The notes below the pieces were generated by a model. The model was not told the origin of the DNA. It worked only from the letters and a program-made list of their open reading frames with translations, and did no database searches. Both the position numbers and the translations under genes were made by a program. From assembly GCF_965215655.1 (NCBI RefSeq), contig NZ_OZ244111.1:930001-994000 (forward strand): a stretch of 64,000 nucleotides of DNA. Direction: 5' to 3'. This DNA comes from Nioella sp965215655 (lineage in GTDB: Bacteria; Pseudomonadota; Alphaproteobacteria; Rhodobacterales; Rhodobacteraceae). Shown one piece after another: positions 12,331 to 20,697 of the stretch (positions are counted from its first letter, which is position 1; every line of letters starts with the position of its first letter).

Positions 12331-13226
12331 TCCGGCCCGTCAGGCACCTCGATAGCCCTTGGCTTGGCCTTGTGCTCCGGCTCCACATGGATGGTGATAT
12401 TGGCATCGGGTACCGCCGCTTTCAGCGCGGCCTCGACCCGGTCGCAGATCTCATGTGATGCTGTCACCGTCGTTTCCCCCGGCATCACCAGATGGAAGTC
12501 GATGAACGTCACCTTGCCCGCGTGACGCGTGCGCAGGTCATGGGCCTGCACCGCGCCCGTGGCGTGGGAGGCGATGACATCGCTGATGATCTGTAGCGTC
12601 TCTTCCGGCACCGCCTCATCCAGCAGCCCGTTGAGCGAGTCCTTGATGACCTTGGACCCGGACCAGAGGATATTCACAGCCACGATCGCCGCCATGATCG
12701 GATCGAGTAGCCAGAACCCGGTGGCCCAGGCCAGCAGGATCCCGACCGCAACCCCGCCGGACGTAACCACATCCGCCAGCAGGTGTTTGCCATCGGCCAC
12801 CAGAGCAGGGGAGCGTTCGCGCCGCCCCCAGGTCAGCAGAATCCAGCACCAGACGCCGTTCAAGCCCGTTGCCAACCCGTTGATTATCAGACCTGCCAAC
12901 GGCGCGTCGATGGCGCGCGGGGCAAGGATGCCCTCATAGGCTTCGCGCAGGATCAGAAGGGCCGCGATGATGATCATCACGCCTTCCAGCACCGCGCTGA
13001 AGAACTCTGCCTTATGGTGGCCGTAAGGGTGATTGGCATCGGCTGGCCGGGCCGCGACGCGAACAGCGATCAGGGCGGCAAGGGCCGTGGCCACGTTCAC
13101 GGTGCTTTCCAGCGCGTCCGACAACAGAGCCACCGACCCGGTGATCCAGTAGGCCAGCCCCTTCAGGGCCAGCACCACGAATCCCAGGATCAGGCTGCCA
13201 ATGGCAAGTTTGATCGTTGTCGACAT
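12324..13226 (-). CDS. Cation diffusion facilitator (CDF) family metal exporter
   Basis: A 300-residue inner-membrane proton-coupled exporter of Zn2+, Fe2+ or Mn2+. Six membrane segments can be traced. The metal-site residues are visible in SDALES (TM2) and KHLLADVVTS (HxxxD-type, TM5); the loop motif HPYGHHKAEF follows TM2. The C-terminal cytosolic domain ends with histidine-containing TIHVEPEH. The metal cannot be assigned securely. The minus-strand start ATG gives MSTTIKLAIGSLILGF. It runs convergent into the lectin gene with a 7-base overlap of stops. Confidence 0.92.
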   Translation of the reverse strand: MSTTIKLAIGSLILGFVVLALKGLAYWITGSVALLSDALESTVNVATALAALIAVRVAARPADANHPYGHHKAEFFSAVLEGVMIIIAALLILREAYEGILAPRAIDAPLAGLIINGLATGLNGVWCWILLTWGRRERSPALVADGKHLLADVVTSGGVAVGILLAWATGFWLLDPIMAAIVAVNILWSGSKVIKDSLNGLLDEAVPEETLQIISDVIASHATGAVQAHDLRTRHAGKVTFIDFHLVMPGETTVTASHEICDRVEAALKAAVPDANITIHVEPEHKAKPRAIEVPDGPDQ

Positions 13227-13285
13227 GGGGCAGGTCCCCCGGTTGGGACTTCCAGAGCGGCAGGGACAGGCAAGGGCCTGCGCGC

Positions 13286-14302
13286 TCAGCCGCGCGAATA
13301 AAGCCCTTCATAGATCGGTGCCAGCGTCTCATCCTGGAAAAGAGACGAGACCGAGGTGCCCGACCAGGTGTTCAGGATCGCCTGCGCGAACATCGGTGCG
13401 GTCGGCACAATGCGAATATTGGGCGCTGCCTTGGTGGCGTCGGTGGCCTCGATAGAGTCGGTGATGACCAGCGATTTCATGACCGACTTGCTGACCCGCT
13501 CGATCGCCGGGCCAGAGAGGACGCCATGGGTGATATAGGAATGCACTTCCTTCGCGCCATGCTCCATCAACACCTCGGCGGCCTTGCACAGCGTTCCGGC
13601 TGTGTCGCAGATATCGTCCACGATAATGCATTTCTTGCCGGTCACATCGCCGATCACGGTCATCTCTGCCACTTCACCCGGCTTCTCGCGGCGCTTGTCG
13701 ACGATGGACAGCGGTGCGTTGATGCGCTTGGCCAGCTCGCGGGCCCGCGCCACGCCGCCCACATCGGGCGAGATCACCATGATATCCTCCATCTGCCCCT
13801 TGAAGTGGTGCATGATGTCAAGCGCGAAGATCGGTGCGGCGTAAAGGTTGTCGACGGGGATGTCGAAAAACCCCTGGATCTGGGTAGCATGCAAATCGAG
13901 CGTCAGGATGCGTTCGATGCCGGCCCCCACCAGCATGTTTGCGACCAGTTTTGCACTGATCGGGGTGCGGGCCTTGGTGCGGCGGTCCTGGCGGGCATAG
14001 CCGAAATAGGGGATCACGGCGGTGATGCGGCTGGCTGATGAGCGGCGCAGCGCATCGGCCATGATCAGCAGTTCCATCAGATTGTCATTGGCGGGGTTCG
14101 AGGTGCTCTGGATAATGAACATATCCTCACCGCGCACGTTCTCGAACACTTCGACGAAAATCTCGCCGTCGTTGAACCGCTCCACGCGGGCTTCAACAAG
14201 ACCAACTGACATGCCGCGATGAAGCGACATCCGGCGGGCGATGGCCTGTGCCAGCGGCTGGTTGGAATTGCCGGAAATGAGCTTGGGATCGGATGCGGAC
14301 AT
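13286..14302 (-). CDS. prs: Ribose-phosphate pyrophosphokinase (PRPP synthetase)
   Basis: A 338-residue enzyme making PRPP from ribose-5-phosphate and ATP, the precursor for purines, pyrimidines, His, Trp and NAD. Conserved parts: GRMSVGLVEA-type N terminus, DLHATQIQGFFDIPVDNLYA, the divalent-metal/regulatory region VVSPDVGGVARARELAKRI and the PRPP-binding loop VDDICDTAGTLCKAAEVL. About 20 residues longer than the E. coli enzyme, as usual in this group. Monocistronic on the minus strand; purEK lie about 17 kb away. Confidence 0.97.
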   Translation of the reverse strand: MSASDPKLISGNSNQPLAQAIARRMSLHRGMSVGLVEARVERFNDGEIFVEVFENVRGEDMFIIQSTSNPANDNLMELLIMADALRRSSASRITAVIPYFGYARQDRRTKARTPISAKLVANMLVGAGIERILTLDLHATQIQGFFDIPVDNLYAAPIFALDIMHHFKGQMEDIMVISPDVGGVARARELAKRINAPLSIVDKRREKPGEVAEMTVIGDVTGKKCIIVDDICDTAGTLCKAAEVLMEHGAKEVHSYITHGVLSGPAIERVSKSVMKSLVITDSIEATDATKAAPNIRIVPTAPMFAQAILNTWSGTSVSSLFQDETLAPIYEGLYSRG

Positions 14303-14393
14303 GGCAGCTGTCTCTCGAGTCGCTAGTGTAACAGGACGTTGACACCCCCTAACATCCAGCTACCAATCGCGAAAGACCAAAGGAAGACGCAGC

Positions 14394-14993
14394 ATGGCTA
14401 ACATCGACTACTATTTCTCCACTCTTTCGCCCTTCACCTATCTCGCGGGGACGCGATTGGAGGAAATCGCCACACGCCACGGCGCAACGATCACCTACAA
14501 GCCGATGGATATCGCAACGCTCTTCACCCGCACCGGCGGCGTGGCGTTGCCCGACCGGCATGCAGCCCGCAAGGCCTACCGGTTGCAGGAGTTGCGGCGG
14601 GGGGCGAAAAAGGCCGGTCTGCCGATCAACGAACAGCCCTTTTTCTTCCCAACTAACCCCGCGCCGTCCTCCTACGCGATCATCTCGGCGCAGAAGGCGG
14701 GCGGCGGAGATTTGGGCGGGCTGGTGCACGGCATGCTTGCGGCGATCTGGGCCGGAAACAGGGATATCGCCGACAACGAGGTGATCCGCGCCGTGTTGTC
14801 GGAAAATGGCTTCGATCCGGATCTCGCCGACAAGGGCATGCTGACGGCCGCAGAGGAATATGCCCGCAACCTTGAAGACGCGGTCAGCGCCAATGTCTTC
14901 GGTTCCCCGTTCTATATCGTGGACGGGTCTGAGTGTTTTTGGGGCCATGACCGGCTGGACGATCTGGATGCATATCTCGCGGGCGATCTGTGA
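14394..14993 (+). CDS. 2-hydroxychromene-2-carboxylate isomerase-like (DsbA-fold) protein
   Basis: A 199-residue thioredoxin/GST-kappa-fold protein. The N terminus YYFSTLSPFTYLAGTRLEEI carries a serine in the place of the DsbA CxxC, as in HCCA isomerases, and the C-terminal NVFGSPFYIVDGSECFWGHD is the family's cis-proline and end motif. HCCA isomerases use glutathione in naphthalene degradation, but no other aromatic-degradation genes are near, so the real substrate is open. The stop overlaps the GTG start of the next hydrolase by 4 bases. Confidence 0.88.
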   Translation: MANIDYYFSTLSPFTYLAGTRLEEIATRHGATITYKPMDIATLFTRTGGVALPDRHAARKAYRLQELRRGAKKAGLPINEQPFFFPTNPAPSSYAIISAQKAGGGDLGGLVHGMLAAIWAGNRDIADNEVIRAVLSENGFDPDLADKGMLTAAEEYARNLEDAVSANVFGSPFYIVDGSECFWGHDRLDDLDAYLAGDL

Positions 14994-15766
14994 GCGGATT
15001 TGCCCGAAGATGGGGGGATGGCCCGCGCGAGGTTCTGGCGCTGCACTGCTCGCTGGCCCATTCCGGCGCGTGGGAGGGCGTGGTTCGGGCGCTTGGGCCG
15101 GGCCTTCGCGTGACGGCACCCGACATCCTTGGCCATGGCAGGGCCCCCGACATCGACCCGGGGCGCGACCTGCATGACCAATGCTACGAGGCCGTGTTGC
15201 CACATCTGCCAGAGGGGCGCTTCGATGCCGTGGGGCACAGCTTTGGCGCGACCCTGGCGCTGCGCTTGGCCGAGGAGATGCCCGAACGCGTCCGTAGTCT
15301 GACCCTGATCGAACCGGTGCTGTTCGCGGCGGCGCAGGGAAGCGGTGTGTATCGCCCGTATCGAGCGCTCATTTCACGTTACGAGCGACTTTTGGCTGAT
15401 GGGGACCGGAAAGCCGCAGCGCAGGAGTTTCTGCGTCTCTGGGGCGCGGATGGCGGGCTTGATGATATGCCCGAAGCTCAGCAGCGCTACATGATCGACC
15501 GCATCCACTTCATCAAGGCATCCGATGACGCGCTGTTTCATGACAGTGCCGGGCTGGTGCCGAGGCTTGGACAGGTGCGCGCGCCGACATTGCTAGTGCA
15601 GGGTGGGGATTGCCTGCCTGTAACAGCCGCCATCATTGACCGGATGGAACGGGAGATCGCAGACACCACCCGCATCAGCGTACCCGGCGCAGGCCATATG
15701 GTGCCGATCACCCATCCGGTGCCAGTGGCCGGGGCGATTGCCGATCTCTTCGCGCGGTCGGGGTAG
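14990..15766 (+). CDS. Alpha/beta-fold hydrolase
   Basis: A 258-residue protein with a GTG start overlapping the preceding stop (GTGA). The nucleophile elbow GHSFG is at about residues 83-87 and the catalytic His is likely in GAGHMVPITHP near the C terminus; the acid is probably in the VQGGDC region. The N-terminal oxyanion strand LALHCSLAHSGAWEG is typical. Coupled with the HCCA-isomerase-like gene, so the two may act on a common small molecule, but no substrate can be inferred. Confidence 0.88.
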   Translation: MSGFARRWGDGPREVLALHCSLAHSGAWEGVVRALGPGLRVTAPDILGHGRAPDIDPGRDLHDQCYEAVLPHLPEGRFDAVGHSFGATLALRLAEEMPERVRSLTLIEPVLFAAAQGSGVYRPYRALISRYERLLADGDRKAAAQEFLRLWGADGGLDDMPEAQQRYMIDRIHFIKASDDALFHDSAGLVPRLGQVRAPTLLVQGGDCLPVTAAIIDRMEREIADTTRISVPGAGHMVPITHPVPVAGAIADLFARSG

Positions 15767-15774
15767 GGCGCGGG

Positions 15775-15818
15775 AAGGCGCTTCGAAGCGCCTTGGCAAG
15801 AGCTTTCGAAAACTCTTG
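15775..15818. repeat. Two adjacent TTCGAA-centred palindromes (intergenic hairpin repeat)
   Basis: AAGGCGCTTCGAAGCGCCTT (15775-15794) is a perfect 20-base palindrome. Two bases later 15797-15818 is a 22-base near-palindrome, CAAGAG...CTCTTG around TTTCGAAA, with one non-matching pair. The pair lies between convergent genes and may end transcription from both sides. Confidence 0.75.
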
Positions 15819-15874
15819 ACCCGCGCCTTTGGCAACGCAGTCACGGAACACAAGGCTCTCCCGCGTGGTGAGGG

Positions 15875-16927
15875 TCAGCCGCGAAAGAGGGTCAGCAGAC
15901 GCTCCACCGTCTCGCGTTCACAGGACCAGTCGCAGACGAAGCGGCAGCGAATGGGCTCGTCCTCCGGCCCATCCAGCGAGGCATTGAAGGGGAAGAGATA
16001 GTATTTCGCCCCCGCCGCCATCGCCCGTTTTTGGGCGCCGCGCGGGATATGGGCGAAGATCATGTTGCCGGCGGGTTCCGCCTCCAGCGAGGCGCCGGGC
16101 AGGACCTTGATGCCATCGGCCAGTTCACGGCAGCGCGCATTGGCCTGCTCCGCCAGCCGCAGCCACAGCCCGTCGGTCACGTAGGCGTCCATCTGGGCAG
16201 ACAGGAACCGGTGCTTGGAGAAGAGATGCGCCCCGCGCTTGCGGCGCAGCTCCAGTTCCCACGCCTGCGCGGGGTCGAAGAAGACCACCGCCTCGACCCC
16301 CATACAGCCGTTCTTGGTGCCGCCGAAGCTGACCGCATCCACCCCGGCTTTCCATGTCATCTCGGCGGGCGTGCAGCCAAGCGCCGCGCAGGCATTGGCG
16401 AAGCGCGCTCCATCGAGATGCACTTTTAGCCCGTAGGATTTCGCAACATCCGTCACGGCGCGGATCTCGTCCAGCGTATAGGCGGTGCCGATTTCGGTGA
16501 TGTTGGTGATCGAGACCGGCCCGCGCTGGACCCCATGCACGCCCTTGTCGCCAGTGGCCTTGATCGCGGCATCGAGGCTCGCCGGGTCCATCTTGCCATC
16601 GGGCCCGTCCACAAGCACCAGCTTGGCACCGTTGGTGTAGAATTCAGGCGCGCCGCATTCATCCTCTTCGGCATGGGCGATGCGATGGACGAAGACACCA
16701 TCCCAGGGGTTGGCCAGCGTTGCCAGCGCCAGCGCATTGGCCGCCGTTCCGGTCGCCACGAGGTGAACCGAGGCTTCGGGCGCCTCAAAGAGATCGCGTA
16801 TCTTCTGTGTTACGCCCGGCATAATCGTGTCGTTGCCATAGGGCATCTGGTAGCCCTCGTTCGCACGCAGCACGGCGTCCATGATTTCAGGCGCGGCGGG
16901 GCCGGTGTTGTCGGAGGCGAAGATCAT
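15875..16927 (-). CDS. ltaE: Low-specificity L-threonine aldolase
   Basis: A 350-residue fold-type I PLP enzyme that cleaves threonine/allo-threonine to glycine and acetaldehyde. The N terminus MIFASDNTGPAAPEIMDAVL and the PLP-lysine segment SFGGTKNGCMG are typical. The ATG used here overlaps the stop of ycgN by 4 bases (ATGA), which decides the start against a longer frame. It is the last gene of the ribF-ycgN-ltaE run. The beta-eliminating lyase family is broad, so a related aldolase activity (for example phenylserine) cannot be excluded. Confidence 0.9.
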   Translation of the reverse strand: MIFASDNTGPAAPEIMDAVLRANEGYQMPYGNDTIMPGVTQKIRDLFEAPEASVHLVATGTAANALALATLANPWDGVFVHRIAHAEEDECGAPEFYTNGAKLVLVDGPDGKMDPASLDAAIKATGDKGVHGVQRGPVSITNITEIGTAYTLDEIRAVTDVAKSYGLKVHLDGARFANACAALGCTPAEMTWKAGVDAVSFGGTKNGCMGVEAVVFFDPAQAWELELRRKRGAHLFSKHRFLSAQMDAYVTDGLWLRLAEQANARCRELADGIKVLPGASLEAEPAGNMIFAHIPRGAQKRAMAAGAKYYLFPFNASLDGPEDEPIRCRFVCDWSCERETVERLLTLFRG

Positions 16928-17376
16928 GTGCCGGGCTCCTCGATGATATAGTCTTCCCATTCTTCTTCCGACACCTCGAACTCGGGCACCGTCAGCCCGC
17001 GCATCGACACGCCGGCAGAATGGACGCTTTCGGGGTCACCAGACACCAGAGGGTGCCAGTGGTAAAGGGGTTTGCCCTCGTGGCGCAGCCGGTAGGCACA
17101 GGTTTCGGGCATGAAATAGGCTACGTTGCCCATGGTCTCGGGCGTCAACTGGATGCATTCGGGGACCAGCGTCTTGCGGATCTCGTACTGCCCACAGCGA
17201 CAGGTCTGGTCGTCGAGCAGGCGGCAGGCCACGCGGGTCAGCGCAACCTCGCCGCTCTCTTCATCTTCCAGCTTGTTGAGGCAGCATTTGCCGCAGCCAT
17301 CGCAAAGCGCCTCCCACTCAGCAGGCGTCAGCTTTGCCAGCGGCAGCGTCCAGAACTCGCGCCGCAAACGGCTCAT
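16924..17376 (-). CDS. YcgN/UPF0260 family cysteine-cluster protein
   Basis: A 150-residue protein with a CxxCxxCC cluster (LCDGCGKCCLNKLED) near residue 25, then further cysteines in RVACRLLDDQTCRCGQYE, and the DPESVHSAGVSMRG segment. This is the UPF0260/YcgN pattern; the cysteines could hold a Zn or Fe-S site. The biochemical role is unknown. Overlaps both neighbours by 4 bases (ribF upstream, ltaE downstream), so the three genes are translated as a unit. Confidence 0.92.
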   Translation of the reverse strand: MSRLRREFWTLPLAKLTPAEWEALCDGCGKCCLNKLEDEESGEVALTRVACRLLDDQTCRCGQYEIRKTLVPECIQLTPETMGNVAYFMPETCAYRLRHEGKPLYHWHPLVSGDPESVHSAGVSMRGLTVPEFEVSEEEWEDYIIEEPGT

Positions 17377-18302
17377 TCCAGCGCCTTCAGAATCGTGCGA
17401 GCCGTGTCGCTGTCGGCATCCATCTGGGTGATCAGCGCGTCGAGCCCGTCAAACTTCAGCTCGGGCCGCAGATAGTCGATCAGCGCGATAGAGAGGTCGG
17501 TGCCGTAGAGATCGCCCTTGAAGTCAAACAGGAAGGTTTCAAGGTTCGGCACAGCGCCGTTGAACATCGGCCTCACCCCAAGCGAGGCAACGCCGTGGTA
17601 ATGGCCCGCATGGGGGCCGTCGAGCACATCGACCAGCACCGCGTAGACCCCGAGTTTCGGAAGGTGCAGCCCGTCGAGATTCATGTTGGCCGTGGGATAG
17701 CCCAATTGCCGGCCCCGCTTTTCGCCATGCACGATCTGGCCCTCTATCCGGTGCCAATGCCCAAGCATCGCGGCGGCATCACGGGGGCGGCCATCGGACA
17801 GCGCGTTGCGGATATTGGTGGAACTGATGGCCCCGAGATCGCCATGCAGAATGGGCACGATATCGACGTCGAACCCGAAGCGTCTGCCAAACTCGGACAG
17901 CATGTCGGTGTTGCCGACACGACCCTTGCCGAAGCAGAAGTCGGCCCCCACGATCACGCGCTTGAGGCCCAGACCCTCGGCCAGAACATCGCGGGCGAAT
18001 TCTTCGGCGGTCAGGTGGGAGAGGGCGGTGTTGAAGGGCAGTTCATAGAGAATATCGACGCCGAGCTTTTCCAGACGGTGCGCCTTGGCCTCCGCATTCA
18101 TCAGCCGGAAAGGGGGGGCGTCGGGGGCGAAGAACTGGCGCGGATGCGGTTCGAAGGTCAGAATGCCAAGCGGCAGGCCATCCACGCGGGCGCGGTCGAT
18201 CACATGCTGGTGGCCCAGGTGAACCCCGTCGAAATTGCCGATGGCGGCAGAGGCGCCACGGTCTTCGGGCAGGGCATATTGATGGTCGCGCAGTATTCTC
18301 AT
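17373..18302 (-). CDS. ribF: Bifunctional riboflavin kinase / FAD synthetase
   Basis: A 309-residue enzyme converting riboflavin to FMN and then FAD. The N-terminal adenylyltransferase domain has IGNFDGVHLGHQHVI (HxGH-type nucleotidyltransferase motif, about residue 23) and SSTNIRNALSDG. The C-terminal flavokinase domain begins near RQLGYPTANMNLDG, which holds the GxPTAN motif. First gene of the ribF-ycgN-ltaE operon; the region upstream holds a GC-rich repeat and a separate MaoC gene. Confidence 0.96.
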   Translation of the reverse strand: MRILRDHQYALPEDRGASAAIGNFDGVHLGHQHVIDRARVDGLPLGILTFEPHPRQFFAPDAPPFRLMNAEAKAHRLEKLGVDILYELPFNTALSHLTAEEFARDVLAEGLGLKRVIVGADFCFGKGRVGNTDMLSEFGRRFGFDVDIVPILHGDLGAISSTNIRNALSDGRPRDAAAMLGHWHRIEGQIVHGEKRGRQLGYPTANMNLDGLHLPKLGVYAVLVDVLDGPHAGHYHGVASLGVRPMFNGAVPNLETFLFDFKGDLYGTDLSIALIDYLRPELKFDGLDALITQMDADSDTARTILKALE

Positions 18303-18400
18303 GGCACCGGCTTAGCGGGCCTGATGGGCGAGGGCAAGCGGGGGCTGACCGGGAATTGCCTTGCTGGTCATGGGCGGCCCTTCCGCGCCTTCATGCAGGC

Positions 18401-18479
18401 CGGTTTCGCCGCTTTCGGCGTCGATCCGCGGGGGGCTAGCCCCCCGGACCCCCCAAGGTATTTTGGCCAAGATGAAAGG
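18401..18479. repeat. Intergenic GC-rich repeat, copy 1 (CGGTTTCGCCG...TATTTTGGCCAAGATGAA)
   Basis: The block starts with CGGTTTCGCCG, passes GGCGTCGATCCG, carries the hairpin GGGGGGCTAGCCCCCC and ends with GGTATTTTGGCCAAGATGAA. The same start, GGCGTCGATCCG motif and end are found at 51086-51210, and the end part in altered form at 30957-30992. Repeats of this form are common between genes in Rhodobacteraceae. This copy sits between ribF and the MaoC gene. Confidence 0.8.
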
Positions 18480-18480
18480 G

Positions 18481-18924
18481 TTAGTCGAACTTGCGGGACG
18501 GGGCGAGCACCATGGCCTCGCCCTTGAGAACCGGCTTTCCCTCGATCGTGCATTGGGTCTTCAGCGTCACGCGGCGCTTGGCGATGTCCATGTCCATCAC
18601 CTCAACCTCGGCGCGAACCATATCGCCGGGGCGCACGGGGGCGAGGAATTTCAGTGTCTGGCCGAGATAGACCGTGCCGTGGCCGGGCAGCTGTTCGCCG
18701 ATCACCGCCGAAATCAGCCCGGCGGTCAGCATGCCATGGGCGATACGGCCCTCGAAAATCGTGTCCTGGGCGTAATCGTCATCCAGATGCACCGGGTTGC
18801 GGTCGGTGGAGACCTCGGCAAAAAGCTCGATATCCCGGTCGGTCACCTGTTTCAACAGGTGGCGGGTCATGCCGATCTCGATATCTTCGATACAGATCGT
18901 TCCACGGGGGAAGTTGTCGAGCAT
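18481..18924 (-). CDS. MaoC-family (R)-hydratase, hot-dog fold
   Basis: A 147-residue single hot-dog domain. The hydratase-2 motif is AEVSTDRNPVHLDDDYA, with catalytic Asp and His, followed by FEGRIAHGMLTAGLISAVIG. The family hydrates enoyl-CoA to (R)-3-hydroxyacyl-CoA (PhaJ-like) or acts on mesaconyl/methylmalyl-type CoA esters. The start at MLDNFPRGT is preceded by GAGGTG at the proper distance; upstream in-frame ATGs lack this. No polyester-synthesis or beta-oxidation gene is adjacent. Confidence 0.9.
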   Translation of the reverse strand: MLDNFPRGTICIEDIEIGMTRHLLKQVTDRDIELFAEVSTDRNPVHLDDDYAQDTIFEGRIAHGMLTAGLISAVIGEQLPGHGTVYLGQTLKFLAPVRPGDMVRAEVEVMDMDIAKRRVTLKTQCTIEGKPVLKGEAMVLAPSRKFD

Positions 18925-19043
18925 ATCTGGCACCTCGCGAGTCATCTTGCCCTGTCTCATAGCGGAAACGGGCGAATGCTGCAATGCAGAAGTAACAATG
19001 TTCTGTGATGTGCCCCTTATGTCGCAACTATGTTGCTTGACGC

Positions 19044-19916
19044 CTAGCGCAGAAAGCCGATGGACCAGGTGGCCTCGACCTGCGCCGCGGTCAACGCCTG
19101 GTCCAGTTTCTCCGGGTCCGGCTGGTCGGTGGTGCCGGTATCCTCGCGGCTGAGGCCGCCGGAAATGAACAGGGAATCAATGGGTTCGCCCTGTGCCCCC
19201 AGGATATCGGTTTTCAGCCCGTCGCCTACGGCAAGGATGCGCTCGGGCGGGCAATCGACCCCCGCCTGTGCCAGCCGCATCCGCGCCAGTTCGTAAATCG
19301 GCGCGTGGGGCTTGCCGAAATAGAGGCTCTCGCCGCCCATCTCGGTATAGAGCCGCGCCAGCGCGCCCGCGCACCATTCACGGGTCTCGCCGCGATCGAC
19401 GACGATATCGGGATTCGCGCAGAGGAGTTTCAGGCCTTTTTGCTTTGCGTAGAGGAACTTAGGGCGCATCACGGCCGGATCGGCGGACGGGTCTTCGGGG
19501 CCGGTGCAGACGATGCCTTCGGCCTCTTCCAGCGGCACCTGGGTGATCTCGACCGCGTCGCTGACGACCTCCATTGGGGCGAAAAAGCTCTGGTCATGGG
19601 GCTGGCCGATGAACCAGACCTTGCGGCCCACCAGGCCGCGCAGCATGGCCGCGCGGGCGCTGTCGCCGGAACTGGCGATCGCATCCCAGCAATCGCGGGG
19701 AACGCCGATCTTTTCCAATTGTTTCTCGACACTTGCACGCGGGCGGGGGGAGTTCGTCAAAAGCAGGACATAGCCGCCCTTGGCCTTGAAGGCGCGCAGC
19801 GCCTCGACCGCCTCGGCAAAGGGGGTGTAGCCATTGTGCAGGCAGCCCCAGAGGTCGCAATAGAGCACGTCGTAGCGGTCGGAAATCTCGGATAGCGAGC
19901 GGATGATGGTGGTCAT
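19044..19916 (-). CDS. TIGR01459-type HAD-IIA phosphatase
   Basis: A 290-residue HAD-superfamily IIA hydrolase. The nucleophile motif is CDLWGCLHNGY, in which the general-acid Asp of the DxD motif is replaced by Trp; as I recall the family, this is normal for TIGR01459. LLTNSPRP (motif II), the FGKPHAPIYELA segment and AVGDGLKTDILGA (motif IV) follow. The start at MTTIIRSLSEISDRY has AAGGAG upstream; the frame stays open a further 105 codons but without family-like sequence. The physiological substrate is unknown. The region upstream contains three phased GTAC boxes. Confidence 0.9.
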   Translation of the reverse strand: MTTIIRSLSEISDRYDVLYCDLWGCLHNGYTPFAEAVEALRAFKAKGGYVLLLTNSPRPRASVEKQLEKIGVPRDCWDAIASSGDSARAAMLRGLVGRKVWFIGQPHDQSFFAPMEVVSDAVEITQVPLEEAEGIVCTGPEDPSADPAVMRPKFLYAKQKGLKLLCANPDIVVDRGETREWCAGALARLYTEMGGESLYFGKPHAPIYELARMRLAQAGVDCPPERILAVGDGLKTDILGAQGEPIDSLFISGGLSREDTGTTDQPDPEKLDQALTAAQVEATWSIGFLR

Positions 19917-19997
19917 TATTGCCGGGCTCCTTCTGGGTCGGTGCCTGATTACGGGAGCGGTCCGTGGAAGGGAAGGGGCGGTGAAATCGGGGGGTGC

Positions 19998-20028
19998 CGG
20001 GCGTACACCGGGCGTACACCCCCTGTAC
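19998..20028. repeat. Three GTAC boxes at exact 11-base spacing
   Basis: The 11-mer CGGGCGTACAC is tandemly duplicated at 19998-20008 and 20009-20019, and a third, variant GTACA follows. GTAC cores start at 20003, 20014 and 20025, so all lie on one face of the helix. The array is about 82-113 bases upstream of the HAD phosphatase start. Confidence 0.6.
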
Positions 20029-20070
20029 ATCCCCCGTGCAGACGCGAAGCCGTTTTCGCAAGGTGGCCGC

Positions 20071-20592
20071 CTAGCGGAACACGCAGACCGTTCCGGACCA
20101 GATATGGCTGACGATGCCTTCCCTGTCGGACAGAAGGCCAGAGATTTCACCGGCCTGGAATTCCCATCCCAGCGTGGATTCCATGACCTCCAGCGTTGCG
20201 AAACCGCCAAGCCCGGCCAGCGGCGTGCCAAGGCCGACCCCCGATTGCGTGGTCAGGGTCGAGCCGGGGCGCAGCATCCAGCCCGCCAATCGGTCCTCTT
20301 GATAGATCAGGTCGATCTGGCGGGTGAAGCTGGCGACGACAACGGGGCCCGCGGGGCAGTCTTCCGGCAGGTAGACCGAGAAATCATGGCCCATGATCAT
20401 GGTCAGGGTCCGCAGGCTTTCATGAAAGGGCGTGCCGAAGGGCAGGGTGGCGGTGGCGGTCGCATCGGCAGATGACAGGCCAAGCCCGCCCTGGCCGATG
20501 GTCACGATATCGCCGGGGGCCGGGTTGTAGCTGTCGGCCAGCACGGGGGCGGCCAGTGCAAGGGTGAAGACAGCGGGCAGGATGGGTCGCAT
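20071..20592 (-). CDS. Hypothetical exported protein
   Basis: A 173-residue protein with a clear Sec signal peptide (MRPILPAVFTLALAAPVLA, cleavage before DSYNP), so it is probably periplasmic. The mature part is rich in Gly, Thr and Leu, contains two cysteines (EDCPAGP and the C-terminal GTVCVFR) that could form a disulfide, and ends 3 residues after the last Cys. I do not recognise a family. The start is chosen because AGAGGTG lies just upstream and the signal peptide begins there. It is upstream of the HAD phosphatase on the same strand, 154 bases apart. Confidence 0.75.
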   Translation of the reverse strand: MRPILPAVFTLALAAPVLADSYNPAPGDIVTIGQGGLGLSSADATATATLPFGTPFHESLRTLTMIMGHDFSVYLPEDCPAGPVVVASFTRQIDLIYQEDRLAGWMLRPGSTLTTQSGVGLGTPLAGLGGFATLEVMESTLGWEFQAGEISGLLSDREGIVSHIWSGTVCVFR

Positions 20593-20643
20593 GAGGCACC
20601 TCTGGTTGGGCACCTTCAGTTTCTGCCCGGGGCGCAGATGCAA

Positions 20644-20670
20644 CAAGGGGCAGCCATGGGCCGCCCCTTG
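20644..20670 (-). terminator. Hairpin terminator after the pyrophosphatase gene
   Basis: CAAGGGG (20644-20650) pairs with CCCCTTG (20664-20670), with further pairing inside the loop. On the minus strand it lies 27 bases after the ppaC stop and is followed by TTGTTG, a weak T-tract. Confidence 0.5.
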
Positions 20671-20697
20671 CGTAAGCCAAAACTGGCCGATCCGGGA

